A DNA stretch of 64,000 nucleotides from Pseudomonas pharyngis (GTDB lineage: Bacteria > Pseudomonadota > Gammaproteobacteria > Pseudomonadales > Pseudomonadaceae), in the NCBI RefSeq assembly GCF_021602345.1, contig NZ_BQID01000007.1:248001-312000 (forward strand). The letters run 5' to 3'. Positions 52,261 to 63,082 of the stretch are shown one piece after another. Each line of letters begins with the position of its first letter. Within the stretch, counting starts at the first letter, position 1. Under the pieces are notes generated by a model. That model was not told the origin of the DNA. It ran no database searches and was given only the letters and a program-made list of their open reading frames with translations. Both the position numbers and the translations under genes were made by a program.

Positions 52261-54450
52261 TCACTTGCCGCGATTGAGCCGCCGCAGATTGCCGAGCACC
52301 GACTCCAGCGCCCGGTCGAACAGCAAGGTGTCGTCCAGCGCCCGCACCGCGCCGCGACGAAACGCCAGGGCCAGTTCCGTGCGGTCGCGCTCCAGCACTT
52401 TCATGCCGGTGCGGTCGACGAACACGTACTTGCCGGTAGCCTCGATGATCGCCGCCAGCTTGCAGCGCAGAGTGTGTTCTTCGTCCTCCTCGAACGCCAC
52501 CCAACTGCCCAGACGCAACTGTTCGACCTGGCGCAGACCGACATCGTCGGCTGGCAAACGCGCTGGCGTGCGTGGTTTGAGACCGTCGTCAGCCATCTGC
52601 AGGACAATCGTCTGCGACACTTCGATCATTTCCGGCAGCACGGACTGATCCGGTGCGCTGGACGGTTCGAGCAGCCGCACATGCAGCGCTTCCAGCTCAC
52701 TGAAAAAACCGCTGGTGGCAAACGGATCGAAGGCCGAAGTGCTCAGGCCGTCGCGCAATGACTTGAGCAATCCCGGCACCAGCGCCAGCAGACGCAGACC
52801 GGCTTCGGCGTCGTCGTGACGCTGCACGCTCCAGATCAATTGCTCCATGGTCTGCACGTCGGCCTGCCATTCGGCGGACTGATCGCCGTGCTTGAGGCAG
52901 GTCAGCAGCAACACCTTGCTCCAGGCGTCCTGCACGAACGTCACCACCGACGGTGGCAGGACCTTGCCCAGCAAAGCCTGATTGAGCGCCTGCTCGACCC
53001 GCTGGCGAGCCAGTTCGGTTTTCGCCCGGCCCTCTTCGGCATCGCGCAAACGCTGTTCAAGCAATTCGCTGCGACGGCGCTCGTCACTGGTGAAGGCGAG
53101 GAAGTCCGCCAGCAACTCGGAAAAAATCGCCGGGTCATCGACGAAATCCGTCAGCAGGCGCTGCACCACTTGCTCGATGCGCAGGTACAGGCTGTCGCGC
53201 GCATTACCGTCGCACTCGCCCCAGCCCATCGCCGCCTCGGCGATTTCGTTGAGCAGGCGGCGCGCCGGATGGCTGCTGCGGCTGAAGAAGCTTTTGTCGA
53301 TCACCGCGACCTTCAACATCGGGATCTGCAACCGGGCAATCAGCGCCTTGAGGGAATCCGGCAGGTTGCGATCATCGAGAATGCAGTCGAAGACCATGGC
53401 CACCAGATTGATCACGTCCTCGTCAGCCCCGCCGACAATTCGCGACTTGCCGCTGCGCACGCTGACCCGGGTCAGCAGTTGTTCAAGTTGATGACGCAGA
53501 TCGAAGTCGTCCTGCACCGCCAGCGCCGGCACGTATTGCTGCAGGTGCGAGAGCAGGCGCAGCAGGTCGCGGGTGGAAATTGGTTGGGCGGGAGCGCTGG
53601 GTTCCAGGGTCGGCGCAACGGTACCGCGCACATGCAGCAGCAACTCCTGCAACGCGGCGAAGACGTCCTGCACGCCCGCATCCGTCTGAGGTTTGTCGAC
53701 GCCCTTGAATTCACTCTGCACGCTGGCCACGGCCTGATCGATGGCACGACGGGCCGGTGCCGGCTTGAGTTCGGGCAACACGCCCGTGGCGATCAGCAGT
53801 TGGTTGGCTTCGGCGTAGAGTTGATCGGTATCGGCCAGCACATAGCGCTCGAACAATTTGAGCAGGATCAGCTTGACCTTGATCTCCACCCCCAGATTGC
53901 GCCCGGCCTGCAGGAAGTACTCGCAAAGCATCGCCGGGCCCAGCGGGTTGTAATGATCGCCCAGAGTCTTGCCCAACAACGCATTGAACCGCGCGGTCAG
54001 TTGATCGAGGGCGAACCCGTCGCGATTGAGTACGCGGCCGACCATGGTTTCGACCGCGACGCTGCGCTCCATGTCATCAGTGCGCGCCGAGGTGTCCCCA
54101 TATTGCAAGGCGTGAGACAGGACGGTGGGGACGGGATCGAATTGAGTGAGGCCGACAAAGGCTTCGAAGAACTGCTCGAGAAAACCGCGCTCGATGTTCT
54201 TGCGCTTGAGGCGCAGGTCGCGCATGGCTTCGAAAAAGATGTTCTGTTCGACGTCGTTACGCGCCCGATCGGCCATTTCGAACAGGGTGTCGTCGGCGTT
54301 ATCGAACAGCTCCTGCAAACCGTTGCGCAGGCGCTGGGCAGCCTTGTCGCGAACCTGAAGCAGAATCACAGGCAGGCGGGCGAGCGGCGAGTGAGGCGCC
54401 TGATCGGTAGTGGCCTTGTGCAGAGGCACTACATTCCCGTCGTTGTGCAT
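52261..54450 (-). CDS. DUF1631 domain protein
   Basis: A 729-residue, mainly helical cytoplasmic protein (MHNDGNVVPLHKATTDQAPHSP) without signal peptide. The DUF1631 family is found across gammaproteobacteria, and its C-terminal segment (LRLGSWVAFEEDEEHTLRCKLAAIIEATGKYVFVDRTGMKV) looks like a PilZ-like beta barrel. That would suggest cyclic-di-GMP binding, but the canonical RxxxR motif is not clear; this is inference. It matches PA4523 by position, between ampD and nadC. Function unknown. Confidence 0.85.
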   Translation of the reverse strand: MHNDGNVVPLHKATTDQAPHSPLARLPVILLQVRDKAAQRLRNGLQELFDNADDTLFEMADRARNDVEQNIFFEAMRDLRLKRKNIERGFLEQFFEAFVGLTQFDPVPTVLSHALQYGDTSARTDDMERSVAVETMVGRVLNRDGFALDQLTARFNALLGKTLGDHYNPLGPAMLCEYFLQAGRNLGVEIKVKLILLKLFERYVLADTDQLYAEANQLLIATGVLPELKPAPARRAIDQAVASVQSEFKGVDKPQTDAGVQDVFAALQELLLHVRGTVAPTLEPSAPAQPISTRDLLRLLSHLQQYVPALAVQDDFDLRHQLEQLLTRVSVRSGKSRIVGGADEDVINLVAMVFDCILDDRNLPDSLKALIARLQIPMLKVAVIDKSFFSRSSHPARRLLNEIAEAAMGWGECDGNARDSLYLRIEQVVQRLLTDFVDDPAIFSELLADFLAFTSDERRRSELLEQRLRDAEEGRAKTELARQRVEQALNQALLGKVLPPSVVTFVQDAWSKVLLLTCLKHGDQSAEWQADVQTMEQLIWSVQRHDDAEAGLRLLALVPGLLKSLRDGLSTSAFDPFATSGFFSELEALHVRLLEPSSAPDQSVLPEMIEVSQTIVLQMADDGLKPRTPARLPADDVGLRQVEQLRLGSWVAFEEDEEHTLRCKLAAIIEATGKYVFVDRTGMKVLERDRTELALAFRRGAVRALDDTLLFDRALESVLGNLRRLNRGK

Positions 54451-54648
54451 CCAAGCCTCCTGAAACGGTGATTTGCCGACGTCAAACTCATGGCGTCAAA
54501 TGCAAGGCGGATTATCTTGCAAAAGATGTCCCCGGCGCCAGAGCCGTCAGGGTTTCCCCTATGCGCCGGCACCTTGAAGTGACCACGACAGAATCGGGTT
54601 TGCTCAAAGAAAATCGACCGGATGCAGCGCTGCGTGGCTGTTCTCGCC

Positions 54649-54678
54649 TTGGGTTGGCCGACGCCATGCCCCTATAAT
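54649..54678 (+). promoter_or_regulatory. nadC promoter
   Basis: TTGGGT (54649-54654), 18-base spacer, TATAAT (54673-54678); 27 bases before the nadC ATG. Confidence 0.6.
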
Positions 54679-54705
54679 CGGACCACTTAGTTTGTGGAGC
54701 CCGTT

Positions 54706-55554
54706 ATGCCGAATCTACGTCTCGCCGATTTGACCGCCGAAATCGAAGCCAACGTGCGCCGTGCGTTGCTCGAAGACATCGGCAGCGGCGACATCACCGC
54801 GCAACTGATCCCGGCCGAACGCCTGGCCAAAGCCACCATCATCACCCGTGACGCCGCCGTCATCAGTGGCACGGCCTGGGTCGATGCGGTGTTCCGCCAG
54901 CTCGATCCGCGGGTGGCGGTGCATTGGCAGGTGCGCGATGGCGAACGGGTTTCGCCGAATCAGCCGTTGTTTCATCTGGAAGGCCCTGCCCGGTCGCTAC
55001 TGACCGGCGAGCGCAGCGCCCTGAACTTCCTGCAATTGCTGTCGGGCGTGGCGACCCGCGCGCAGTACCTGGCGGACTTCGTCGCCGAGACCTCGGTAAA
55101 ACTGCTCGACACCCGCAAGACCCTGCCGGGCCTGCGTCTGGCGCAGAAATACGCGGTCACCTGCGGCGGTTGCCATAACCATCGCATCGGTCTCTACGAC
55201 GCGTTCCTGATCAAGGAAAACCACATCGCTGCCAGCGGCGGCATCCCGCAGGCCATTGCCGCTGCGCACAAGATCGCCCCGGGCAAGCCGGTGGAAATCG
55301 AAGTGGAAAGTCTGGAAGAGCTGAAGGAGGCGCTGGCCGCCGGTGCCGACATCATCATGCTCGATGAGCTGAGCCTCGACGACATGCGCGAAGCCGTGCG
55401 CCTGAACGGCGGCAAGGCAAAACTGGAAGCCAGTGGCGGCATCAACGAAAGCACGCTGCTGCCGATCGCACAGACCGGGGTGGATTACATCTCGATCGGC
55501 GCGATGACCAAGGACGTGAAGGCCGTGGATCTGTCGATGCGCCTGAGCATCTGA
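54706..55554 (+). CDS. nadC: Nicotinate-nucleotide pyrophosphorylase (carboxylating), NadC
   Basis: The 282-residue quinolinate phosphoribosyltransferase makes nicotinate mononucleotide in NAD biosynthesis. Conserved residues include [57 protein letters not shown] and the phosphate-binding GGIN/GA pair in SGGINESTL and ISIGAMTK. Start at MPNLRLADL with GGAG 8 bases upstream; the in-frame ATG at 54694 overlaps the promoter region. A terminator follows at 55568. Confidence 0.97.
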   Translation: MPNLRLADLTAEIEANVRRALLEDIGSGDITAQLIPAERLAKATIITRDAAVISGTAWVDAVFRQLDPRVAVHWQVRDGERVSPNQPLFHLEGPARSLLTGERSALNFLQLLSGVATRAQYLADFVAETSVKLLDTRKTLPGLRLAQKYAVTCGGCHNHRIGLYDAFLIKENHIAASGGIPQAIAAAHKIAPGKPVEIEVESLEELKEALAAGADIIMLDELSLDDMREAVRLNGGKAKLEASGGINESTLLPIAQTGVDYISIGAMTKDVKAVDLSMRLSI

Positions 55555-55567
55555 GTCGATCACGCAA

Positions 55568-55602
55568 TAAAAAACGCCAGCCCTTTCGAGGCTGGCGTTT
55601 TT
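55568..55602. terminator. Bidirectional terminator, nadC / DUF6388 gene
   Basis: AAAACGCCAGCC / GGCTGGCGTTTTT with a 7-base loop and A/T tracts on both sides, between convergent genes. Confidence 0.92.
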
Positions 55603-55605
55603 GTT

Positions 55606-55905
55606 TCAGACCACCAGATTGTTCATCTCGCAGTACTCTTCCCACTCGACGCCCAACACTTCGGCCGCTTCCTTGTGCAGCTCCAGGCGCTTGGCCTCGA
55701 ACTCCTCAGGCGTGCTGGTGTACTTGAGGGTCAATTCCCACGGCTGCAGGCCCTGGGCTTCGGCTTCATCTTCGAACGCCCACTGGATCTGGTCTTTCTG
55801 ATCATCGGGACTCAGGTCCTTGATCTCTTCCTTCAGATCCGGGACATCCAGAATGTATTTTCTAAGCGCTTCTTCGTGACGTTGCTCTTGAGTTAATTCG
55901 GTCAT
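55606..55905 (-). CDS. DUF6388-like small acidic protein
   Basis: The 99-residue acidic helical protein starts MTELTQEQRHEEALRKYIL and ends VEWEEYCEMNNLVV. No signal or membrane segment. The start is set at 55905, before which GCGAG is a weak site; further in-frame ATGs at 55923 and 56001 have none. It matches my recollection of the Pseudomonas DUF6388 family, which has no known role. Convergent with nadC. Confidence 0.7.
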   Translation of the reverse strand: MTELTQEQRHEEALRKYILDVPDLKEEIKDLSPDDQKDQIQWAFEDEAEAQGLQPWELTLKYTSTPEEFEAKRLELHKEAAEVLGVEWEEYCEMNNLVV

Positions 55906-56139
55906 GGCGTTCTCGCTGATCATAGGAATGGAGGATGGATCTGGATCATCAAGGATCTCTCTGACGCGGACTGTCCGGCCTTCGGAACCATTCGGGATCA
56001 TCTGAAAACTGCTGGGCGATGCTCATGCAGGCACCGAATATAGGACGTTTGCATGACGAATTACACGGCTCTTTACATCTCTCCCACAAAAAGTTGACCT
56101 GTGGAACATAAATGCCGGTTCAAAAGGATAAGGGAGAGG

Positions 56140-56215
56140 TGGTGCCCGAGACAGGAATCGAACCTGCGACCTTCGCGTTACGAGTGCGCTGCTCTACCGG
56201 CTGAGCTACACGGGC
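56140..56215 (-). tRNA. tRNA-Thr (anticodon CGT)
   Basis: A 76-base cloverleaf beginning GCCCGTGTAGCTCAG and ending GTCTCGGGCACCA with the CCA encoded. The anticodon loop CTCGTAA within stem GCGCA/ CGCGA gives CGT, reading ACG. It is closely like E. coli tRNA-Thr(CGU). The T arm GGTTCGATTCC is normal. No integrated element is seen at its 3' side. Confidence 0.97.
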
Positions 56216-56224
56216 GGTGGGCTA

Positions 56225-56253
56225 AACCTAGCACCGGTCTTGCAGGTCGGCAA
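56225..56253 (-). promoter_or_regulatory. tRNA-Thr promoter
   Basis: Minus-strand TTGCCG (56248-56253), 17-base spacer, TAGGTT (56225-56230), 10 bases before the mature tRNA. Confidence 0.45.
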
Positions 56254-56282
56254 CTTCGCCGAATGACTCGATATTTCACGGA

Positions 56283-56320
56283 CAAAAAAATACCCCGCCG
56301 TTTTCACGGCGGGGCATTTT
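56283..56320 (-). terminator. Terminator of the rpsO-pnp operon
   Basis: Stem CCCCGCCG / CGGCGGGG with loop and TATTTTTTT on the minus-strand 3' side; about 25 bases after pnp. Confidence 0.92.
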
Positions 56321-56344
56321 CATTGCGCTGGAGCTGCGGGGTGA

Positions 56345-58450
56345 TTAAACGCCCGAAGCCTTCGCAGCGGCCACGTCTTTGATGGACAGCTTGATACGGC
56401 CGCGGTTGTCCACGTCCAGTACCAGCACTTCCACTTCCTGGCCTTCTTTCAGGATGTCGGTCACTTTCTCTACGCGAGCGTCGCTCAGCATCGAGATGTG
56501 AACCAGACCGTCCTTGCCCGGCAGGATGTTGACGAATGCGCCGAAGTCGACGATGCGCTCAACCTTGCCGACGTAGATCTTGCCGATCTCGGCCTCTGCG
56601 GTGATACCCAGAACGCGCTGACGTGCTGCTTCAGCCGCTTCCTTGGTTTCGCCGAAGATCTTGATCGAGCCGTCGTCTTCGATGTCGATCGAAGCCTTGG
56701 TTTCTTCGCAGATCGCACGGATGGTCGCGCCACCCTTACCGATAACGTCACGGATCTTGTCGGTGTCGATCTTCATCGCGATCATGGTCGGAGCGTTGGC
56801 CGACAGTTCGGTACGCGACTGGCCGATGATCTGGTTCATCTGGCCGAGGATGTTCAGGCGCGCTTCCAGGGCTTGGCCCAGAGCGATTTCCATGATCTCT
56901 TCGGTGATGCCCTTGATCTTGATGTCCATCTGCAGCGCGGTCACACCTTTGGCGGTACCGGCTACTTTGAAGTCCATGTCGCCCAGGTGGTCTTCGTCAC
57001 CCAGGATGTCGGTCAGGACGGCGAACTTCTCGCCTTCTTTAACCAGACCCATGGCGATACCGGCAACCGGTGCCTTCATCGGAACACCAGCGTCCATCAG
57101 GGCCAGGGAAGCGCCGCAAACGGAAGCCATCGAGCTCGAACCGTTGGATTCGGTGATTTCCGATACCACACGGATGGTGTACGGGAACACGTCAGCGGCA
57201 GGCAGCATGGCCGAAACCGAACGACGGGCCAGACGGCCGTGACCGATTTCGCGACGACCGGCGCCACCCATGCGACCACACTCGCCCACCGAGAACGGAG
57301 GGAAGTTGTAGTGCAGCATGAACGGGTCTTTTTTCTCGCCTTCCAGGGTATCCAGCAGTTGCGCGTCACGGGCGGTGCCCAGCGTCGCGACAACCAGAGC
57401 CTGGGTTTCGCCACGGGTGAACAGTGCCGAACCGTGAGTCTTCGGCAGAACGCCGACTTCGATGTTCAGCGGACGTACGGTGCGGGTGTCGCGACCGTCG
57501 ATACGTGGCTTGCCGTTAACGATGTTTTCGCGAACGGTGCGGTATTCGATTTCACCGAAAGCGGCTTTGACGTCGGCAGCCGAAGGCTGGCCTTCTTCAC
57601 CGGAAAGCTTGGCCACAACCTGGTCACGCAGCTCGCCCAGACGCGCGTAACGGTCGGCCTTGATGGTGATGGTGTAAGCCTGGGAGATCGCTTCGCCGAA
57701 CTCGGAACGGATAGCGGCCAGCAGCTCGGTGGCTTCTGGAGCAGGTGCCCAGGTCCAGGTTGGCTTGGCAGCTTCGGCAGCCAGTTCCTTAACGGCGTTG
57801 ATCACGACCTGGAATTCGTCGTGAGCAAACAGTACTGCGCCCAGCATCTGGTCTTCGGTCAGCTCTTTGGCTTCCGATTCAACCATCAGTACGGCGTCCG
57901 AAGTACCGGCAACGACCATGTCCAGGCTCGAGGCAGCCTGCTGCTCGTAGGTCGGGTTCAGCAGGTAGCCGGTGCTTTCGTGGAAAGCAACGCGAGCGGC
58001 GCCGATCGGGCCGTCGAACGGAATGCCGGAGATCGCCAGGGCAGCCGAGGTACCGATCATCGCAGCGATGTCCGGATCGGTCTTCTTGCTGGTGGAAACG
58101 ACGGTGCAGACAACCTGCACTTCGTTCATGAAACCTTCCGGGAACAGTGGACGGATCGGACGGTCGATCAGTCGGGAAGTCAGGGTTTCTTTCTCGGAAG
58201 GACGGCCTTCACGCTTGAAGAAACCGCCAGGGATCTTACCGGCAGCGTAAGTCTTTTCCTGGTAGTGAACGGACAGAGGGAAGAAGCCCTTGCCCGGATC
58301 GGCTTGTTTGGCACCGACTACGGTCACCAATACGCTGACGTCGTCGTCAACGGTGACCAATACTGCGCCGGAGGCCTGACGGGCGATACGGCCAGTCTCG
58401 AGGGTAACGGTCGACTGACCGAACTGGAATTTTTTGATTACCGGGTTCAC
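56345..58450 (-). CDS. pnp: Polyribonucleotide nucleotidyltransferase (PNPase)
   Basis: The 701-residue exoribonuclease has two RNase PH-like cores (about 1-230 and 315-545; [51 protein letters not shown]), a KH domain (about 553-612; [14 protein letters not shown]) and an S1 domain (about 620-690; [29 protein letters not shown]). It degrades RNA phosphorolytically and partners with RNase E in the degradosome. It is the last gene of the nusA-infB-rbfA-truB-rpsO-pnp series. A 194-base leader to rpsO contains GC-rich stems and probably serves autoregulation. Confidence 0.98.
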
Positions 58451-58644
58451 GGTGTCCTACCTTCTTTGTGGCTCTTGGGGGAACTGGTTTCTTGCGAAAT
58501 TCTTGGGCAATGCCGGGAATCGGCCCGACGCCTGTCCAGGGTAAAACGTGTATCCAGATAAAACTTGAGGCTGGGAGCCTGCCGGACGCCGGCGGAAACC
58601 CGCTGACGTCTGACAGACAACCAACCTCATAGCGCAATCGCTGA

Positions 58645-58914
58645 TTAGCGACGCAGACCCAGGCGAGCGATCAGAGCGCTGTAACGGCTCACGTCCTTGC
58701 CTTTCAGGTAGTCCAGCAGCTTGCGACGCTGGTTAACCATGCGGATCAGACCACGACGGGAGTGGTGGTCTTTACCGTTGGCCTTGAAGTGACCTTGCAG
58801 TTTGTTGATGTTGGCGGTCAGCAGTGCAACTTGCACTTCTGGCGAACCAGTGTCACCAACAGCTTGCTGGTAGTCGGCAACGATTTGAGCTTTTTCTTGA
58901 ACGTCGAGAGCCAT
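58645..58914 (-). CDS. rpsO: 30S ribosomal protein S15
   Basis: The 89-residue protein has the S15 pattern ([49 protein letters not shown]). It is a primary binder of 16S rRNA and also of subunit bridge B4. Upstream lies a 141-base gap to truB that holds inverted sequence, fitting a separate rpsO promoter. AGGAT/AAAAGGAT precedes the ATG. Confidence 0.98.
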   Translation of the reverse strand: MALDVQEKAQIVADYQQAVGDTGSPEVQVALLTANINKLQGHFKANGKDHHSRRGLIRMVNQRRKLLDYLKGKDVSRYSALIARLGLRR

Positions 58915-59055
58915 GAGGCAATCCTTTTATCAGGAAACTGTTTCAAAAACAGTTTCAACAGGCCAGGGACAAATCCCTGTATCTATAAATGAGTAGTGAC
59001 CGTGCCTGTTGACAGCCACACTCGCCGGCCTGCTGTTACACAGACCGGTTTCCGG

Positions 59056-59973
59056 TCATTCTGACCGAATCAGTCGACGCGGCGCGATGCGCCCGTCTTC
59101 GCTCACTTCACCGATACCGATGAAGCGACCGTTGTGATCCTGTACCCGCACCATGCCGAACTTCGGAGCATCCGGGGCACGTACCGGCTGGCCATTGAGC
59201 CAGTAGAACGCGCTCGCTTCCGAGAACTGCAGCAGCGGCCAATCCTGCAGACCGCTGTCCGATGGCATCAGGAAGCGGTCGACCGCTTCGTTGCCGCCTT
59301 CGGCATGTACCGCTTCCAGCTCTTCGAGGGTCACGGTCTGCGCCAGGGTGAAAGGCCCGGCCTGGGTACGACGCAATTCAGCGACGTACGCACCACAACC
59401 GAGTTGCTCACCGATATCCTCCACCAGGGTGCGAATATAGGTGCCCTTGCTGCAATCCACCGCGAGTCGCGCAGTATCGCCTTCGAAGGCCAGCAATTCC
59501 AAGCGCGCAATAGTAACAGAACGCGGTTCGCGCTCCACTACTTCGCCTGCACGGGCCAACTTGTACAGCGGCTGGCCATCACGCTTGAGAGCGGAGTACA
59601 TCGGCGGTATCTGACTGATTTGGCCGCGAAATTTCGGCAGAACCGCTTCAATGTCGGCCTGACCAACGGTCACCGGGCGCTCCTGCAAAACCTCACCCTC
59701 GGCGTCCGCCGTGGTGGTGGTCTTGCCCAGTTGCGCCAGGGTTTCGTAACCCTTGTCGGAATCGAGCAGGTACTGCGAGAACTTGGTCGCCTCGCCAAAG
59801 CACAGCGGCAGAACGCCGGTGGCCAGAGGATCGAGACTGCCGGTATGACCGGCCTTCTCGGCGTTGAGCAGCCAGCGAACCTTCTGCAACGCGGCGTTGG
59901 AGGTGAACCCCAACGGCTTGTCGAGCAGGATGATGCCGCTGACGTTACGACGGATACGTTTGACCTGAGCCAC
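59056..59973 (-). CDS. truB: tRNA pseudouridine(55) synthase TruB
   Basis: The 305-residue enzyme has the catalytic Asp48 in [26 protein letters not shown], the [13 protein letters not shown] and YAQ/Tyr motifs, and a C-terminal PUA-like domain. It makes the pseudouridine of the T loop in tRNA and acts as an RNA chaperone. Starts 4 bases beyond the rbfA stop; no separate promoter is evident. Confidence 0.97.
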   Translation of the reverse strand: MAQVKRIRRNVSGIILLDKPLGFTSNAALQKVRWLLNAEKAGHTGSLDPLATGVLPLCFGEATKFSQYLLDSDKGYETLAQLGKTTTTADAEGEVLQERPVTVGQADIEAVLPKFRGQISQIPPMYSALKRDGQPLYKLARAGEVVEREPRSVTIARLELLAFEGDTARLAVDCSKGTYIRTLVEDIGEQLGCGAYVAELRRTQAGPFTLAQTVTLEELEAVHAEGGNEAVDRFLMPSDSGLQDWPLLQFSEASAFYWLNGQPVRAPDAPKFGMVRVQDHNGRFIGIGEVSEDGRIAPRRLIRSE

Positions 59974-59977
59974 CGAG

Positions 59978-60379
59978 TTACTCCTTGGTGTCTTCGGGTT
60001 CTGCCGCAGCCACGTGCTGATTGTCCTCAGCCACAGCGCGCTCGATCAGGGCCGACAGGTGCGCACCCCGCACGACGCTTTCGTCGTAGTGGAAGTGCAA
60101 TTGCGGCACGCTGCGCAGCTTCATTTCGCGGGCCAGCTGCATGCGCAGGAAACCGGCGGCAGCGTTGAGCACCTTGATGCTTTGCGCGATGTCTTCGGCG
60201 TTGTCCTGCCCCATCACGGTAATGAAGATCTTCGCGTGACCGACGTCACGGCTGACTTCCACAGCGGTAATGGTGACCAGGCCGACGCGCGGGTCTTTGA
60301 CTTCACGACGGATCAGCTGGGCCAGCTCACGCTGCATCTGATCGCCGATACGTTGGGTACGGCTGTATTCTTTTGCCAT
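59978..60379 (-). CDS. rbfA: Ribosome-binding factor A
   Basis: The 133-residue KH-type protein ([60 protein letters not shown]) is a 30S maturation and cold-adaptation factor. A 159-base interval with a stable hairpin separates it from infB. Confidence 0.97.
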   Translation of the reverse strand: MAKEYSRTQRIGDQMQRELAQLIRREVKDPRVGLVTITAVEVSRDVGHAKIFITVMGQDNAEDIAQSIKVLNAAAGFLRMQLAREMKLRSVPQLHFHYDESVVRGAHLSALIERAVAEDNQHVAAAEPEDTKE

Positions 60380-60433
60380 GATTTGTTACCTGTTACTGCC
60401 CTGCGGTGAAACCCGCAAGGTCTGAAAGCGGCA

Positions 60434-60467
60434 AACGCCCGGCCTGACAAAAGCCAGACCGGGCGTT
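60434..60467 (-). terminator. Intercistronic hairpin infB-rbfA
   Basis: AACGCCCGG / CCGGGCGTT with inner pairs (CTGGC / GTCAG); on the minus strand only TGCCGC follows, so it is more likely a partial terminator or processing site than a full stop. Confidence 0.5.
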
Positions 60468-60538
60468 GCGTTTAGAGTCCTGACGCCGTGCCGCGCACTT
60501 GCATGCGGCGGCCCGACGTGGCCCTTGAAGTGCGCGAG

Positions 60539-63055
60539 TCAGAGGCTGCGAGCAACCTGAACCTTCTCGAAGACTTCGATCTTGTCGCCGACTTTGACGT
60601 CGTTGTAGCTCTTCACGCCGATACCGCATTCCATGCCGGCACGTACTTCGGAAGCGTCATCCTTGAAGCGGCGCAGGGATTCCAGCTCGCCTTCGAAGAT
60701 CACGATGTCTTCACGCAGTACACGGATCGGACGGTTACGGTGCACAACACCTTCAATCACCATGCAACCAGCGATCGCGCCAAACTTCGGCGAACGGAAC
60801 ACGTCACGGACTTCGGCCACACCGAGGATGTTCTCGCGAACGTCGCTGCCAAGCATACCGGTCAGGGCTTTCTTGACGTCTTCGATGATGTCGTAGATCA
60901 CGTTGTAGTAACGCATGTCCAGACCTTCCTGCTCGACGATCTTCCGTGCGCCGGCATCGGCACGCACGTTGAAGCCGAACAGTACAGCGTTGGAAGCCAG
61001 TGCCAGGTTGGCGTCGGATTCTGTGATACCACCGACACCGCCACCGACCACGCGCACTTGCACTTCGTCGTTGCCCAGGCCGTTGAGAGCGCCCTGCAAG
61101 GCTTCCAGCGAACCACGGACGTCGGATTTGAGGACGATGTTGAGCGTCTTCTTCTCTTCCTGGCCCATGCTTTCGAAGATGTTTTCCAGCTTGCCGGCGT
61201 GAGCGCGAGCCAGTTTGACTTCGCGGAACTTGCCTTGACGGAACAGAGCCACTTCACGGGCTTTCTTCTCGTCGGCAACCACGCTCATTTCGTCGCCGGC
61301 GTCAGGCGTACCGTCCAGGCCGAGGATCTCGACCGGAATGGCCGGACCCGCTTCCTTGATCGGCTTGCCGTTCTCGTCGAGCATGGCGCGCACGCGGCCA
61401 TAGTTCGAGCCGACCAGCACCATGTCGCCTTGACGCAGCGTACCGTCCTGAACCAGAACGGTCGCCACCGGGCCACGGCCCTTGTCGAGACGCGATTCAA
61501 CCACGACACCGCGGCCAGGAGCCGAAGGAGTGGCGGTCAGCTCGAGAACTTCAGCCTGCAGCAATACAGCTTCAAGCAGCTCGTCGACGCCGGTACCCAT
61601 CTTCGCGGAGACCGGAACGAATGGAGTGTCACCACCCCAGTCTTCAGAGGTCACGCCGTGAGCCGACAGTTCGCTGCGGATGCGATCGAGATCAGCACCC
61701 GGCTTGTCGATCTTGTTCACCGCAACCACCAACGGAACGCCAGCAGCAACAGCGTGCTGAACGGCTTCGATGGTTTGTGGCATCACGCCGTCGTCCGCCG
61801 CAACCACCAGGATCACGATGTCGGTCGCCTTGGCACCACGGGCACGCATGGCGGTAAACGCGGCGTGACCAGGGGTGTCGAGGAAGGTGACCATGCCGCG
61901 TTCGGTTTCAACGTGGTATGCACCGATGTGCTGGGTGATACCGCCGGCTTCGCCAGCAGCTACCTTGGCACGACGGATGTAGTCGAGCAGCGAGGTCTTA
62001 CCGTGGTCAACGTGACCCATTACGGTCACGACCGGCGCACGAGGAACCGCTTCACCTTCGAACTTCAGGGACTCGGCCAGGGAATCTTCCAGGGCGGTGT
62101 CGCTGACCAGGGTCACTTTGTGGCCCAGTTCTTCTGCGACCAGCTGGGCAGTTTCCTGATCCAGTACCTGGTTGATGGTGGCCGGGGTGCCCAGCTTGAA
62201 CATGAACTTGATGATTTCGGCAGCCTTGACCGACATCTGCTGGGCGAGATCGCCAACAGTGATGGTTTCGCCGATCTTCACTTCACGCACGACAGGGCCG
62301 GTCGGGCTCTGGAAACCGTGGGCGTTGCGTTTCTTCAGCTTGGCCTTGCCGCGACCGCCGCGACGGAAGCCATCGCTCTCTTCGTCGGTAGTGCGTGGCG
62401 CCACACGTGGAGCCGGAGCCTTTTCCTTGACCGATGCGCGATGCGGAGCGTTTTTGCGCTCGCCATCACCACCGCCACGACGGTTGTTGTCGTCAGCACG
62501 TGGTTTGTCCGGACGGCGCTGTTCGTCACGCTTGCGAGTGTCGGCAGCTGGCGCAGCAGCCACAACCGGCGCAGCTTCGCGCACTGGTTCGGCCACTGGC
62601 GCAGGGGCAGCGACGGCTTCGGCAGGAGCGGACGGCGCAGCAGGCTGGCGACGCGCTTCTTCTTCGGCGCGCACGCGGGCTTCTTCTTCAGCCTTCTGAC
62701 GGGCAGCATTTTCTACTGCGCGACGTTCATCCAGTTCACGCTTGCGCTCGGCTTCGATTTCTTCCGGGCTACGCTGTACGAAAACTTTCTTCTTGCGGAC
62801 TTCAACGCTGATGCTTTTGCTGCCAGCCACACGCAGGGTGCTGGTGGTTTTACGCTGCAGCGTGATCTTGCGTGGCTCTTCCACTTTCGCCTTGTGGCTG
62901 CTTTTCAAGTGGGTCAGCAGGGATTGCTTCTCACTGTCAGTCACATTTTCTTCGGCGGCGGTGTGCGGCAGACCTGCCTCACGCATCTGCTGCAACAGGC
63001 GCTCTACCGGTGTTTTGACCTCATCGGCCAGTTGTTTCACCGTGACTTGCGTCAT
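60539..63055 (-). CDS. infB: Translation initiation factor IF-2
   Basis: The 838-residue GTPase has an N-terminal IF2-N helical domain (1-50), a long charged Lys/Glu/Ala/Pro-rich linker (about 90-250), a second IF2_N (about 260-310), G1 GHVDHGKT (347-354), G3 DTPGHAAF, G4 NKID, and C-terminal domains that bind initiator tRNA. Family-normal length for Pseudomonas (about 840). The linker is rich in low-complexity sequence, which is usual. It brings fMet-tRNA to the 30S subunit. Confidence 0.98.
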   Translation of the reverse strand: MTQVTVKQLADEVKTPVERLLQQMREAGLPHTAAEENVTDSEKQSLLTHLKSSHKAKVEEPRKITLQRKTTSTLRVAGSKSISVEVRKKKVFVQRSPEEIEAERKRELDERRAVENAARQKAEEEARVRAEEEARRQPAAPSAPAEAVAAPAPVAEPVREAAPVVAAAPAADTRKRDEQRRPDKPRADDNNRRGGGDGERKNAPHRASVKEKAPAPRVAPRTTDEESDGFRRGGRGKAKLKKRNAHGFQSPTGPVVREVKIGETITVGDLAQQMSVKAAEIIKFMFKLGTPATINQVLDQETAQLVAEELGHKVTLVSDTALEDSLAESLKFEGEAVPRAPVVTVMGHVDHGKTSLLDYIRRAKVAAGEAGGITQHIGAYHVETERGMVTFLDTPGHAAFTAMRARGAKATDIVILVVAADDGVMPQTIEAVQHAVAAGVPLVVAVNKIDKPGADLDRIRSELSAHGVTSEDWGGDTPFVPVSAKMGTGVDELLEAVLLQAEVLELTATPSAPGRGVVVESRLDKGRGPVATVLVQDGTLRQGDMVLVGSNYGRVRAMLDENGKPIKEAGPAIPVEILGLDGTPDAGDEMSVVADEKKAREVALFRQGKFREVKLARAHAGKLENIFESMGQEEKKTLNIVLKSDVRGSLEALQGALNGLGNDEVQVRVVGGGVGGITESDANLALASNAVLFGFNVRADAGARKIVEQEGLDMRYYNVIYDIIEDVKKALTGMLGSDVRENILGVAEVRDVFRSPKFGAIAGCMVIEGVVHRNRPIRVLREDIVIFEGELESLRRFKDDASEVRAGMECGIGVKSYNDVKVGDKIEVFEKVQVARSL

Positions 63056-63082
63056 GCACTTCTCTCCTCAGGCCGCGCCTAA

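Noticed and set aside
56140-56215. tRNA gene as an attachment site for an integrated island
   Set aside because: No integrase, no direct repeat of the tRNA end nearby, and the flanking genes (pnp operon, DUF6388 gene) appear to be ordinary chromosomal genes.
56498-58561. 687-codon frame antisense to pnp
   Set aside because: Shadow frame; PNPase motifs on the minus strand are unmistakable.
60488-63082. 864-codon frame antisense to infB
   Set aside because: Shadow frame; the IF-2 GTPase motifs are on the minus strand.
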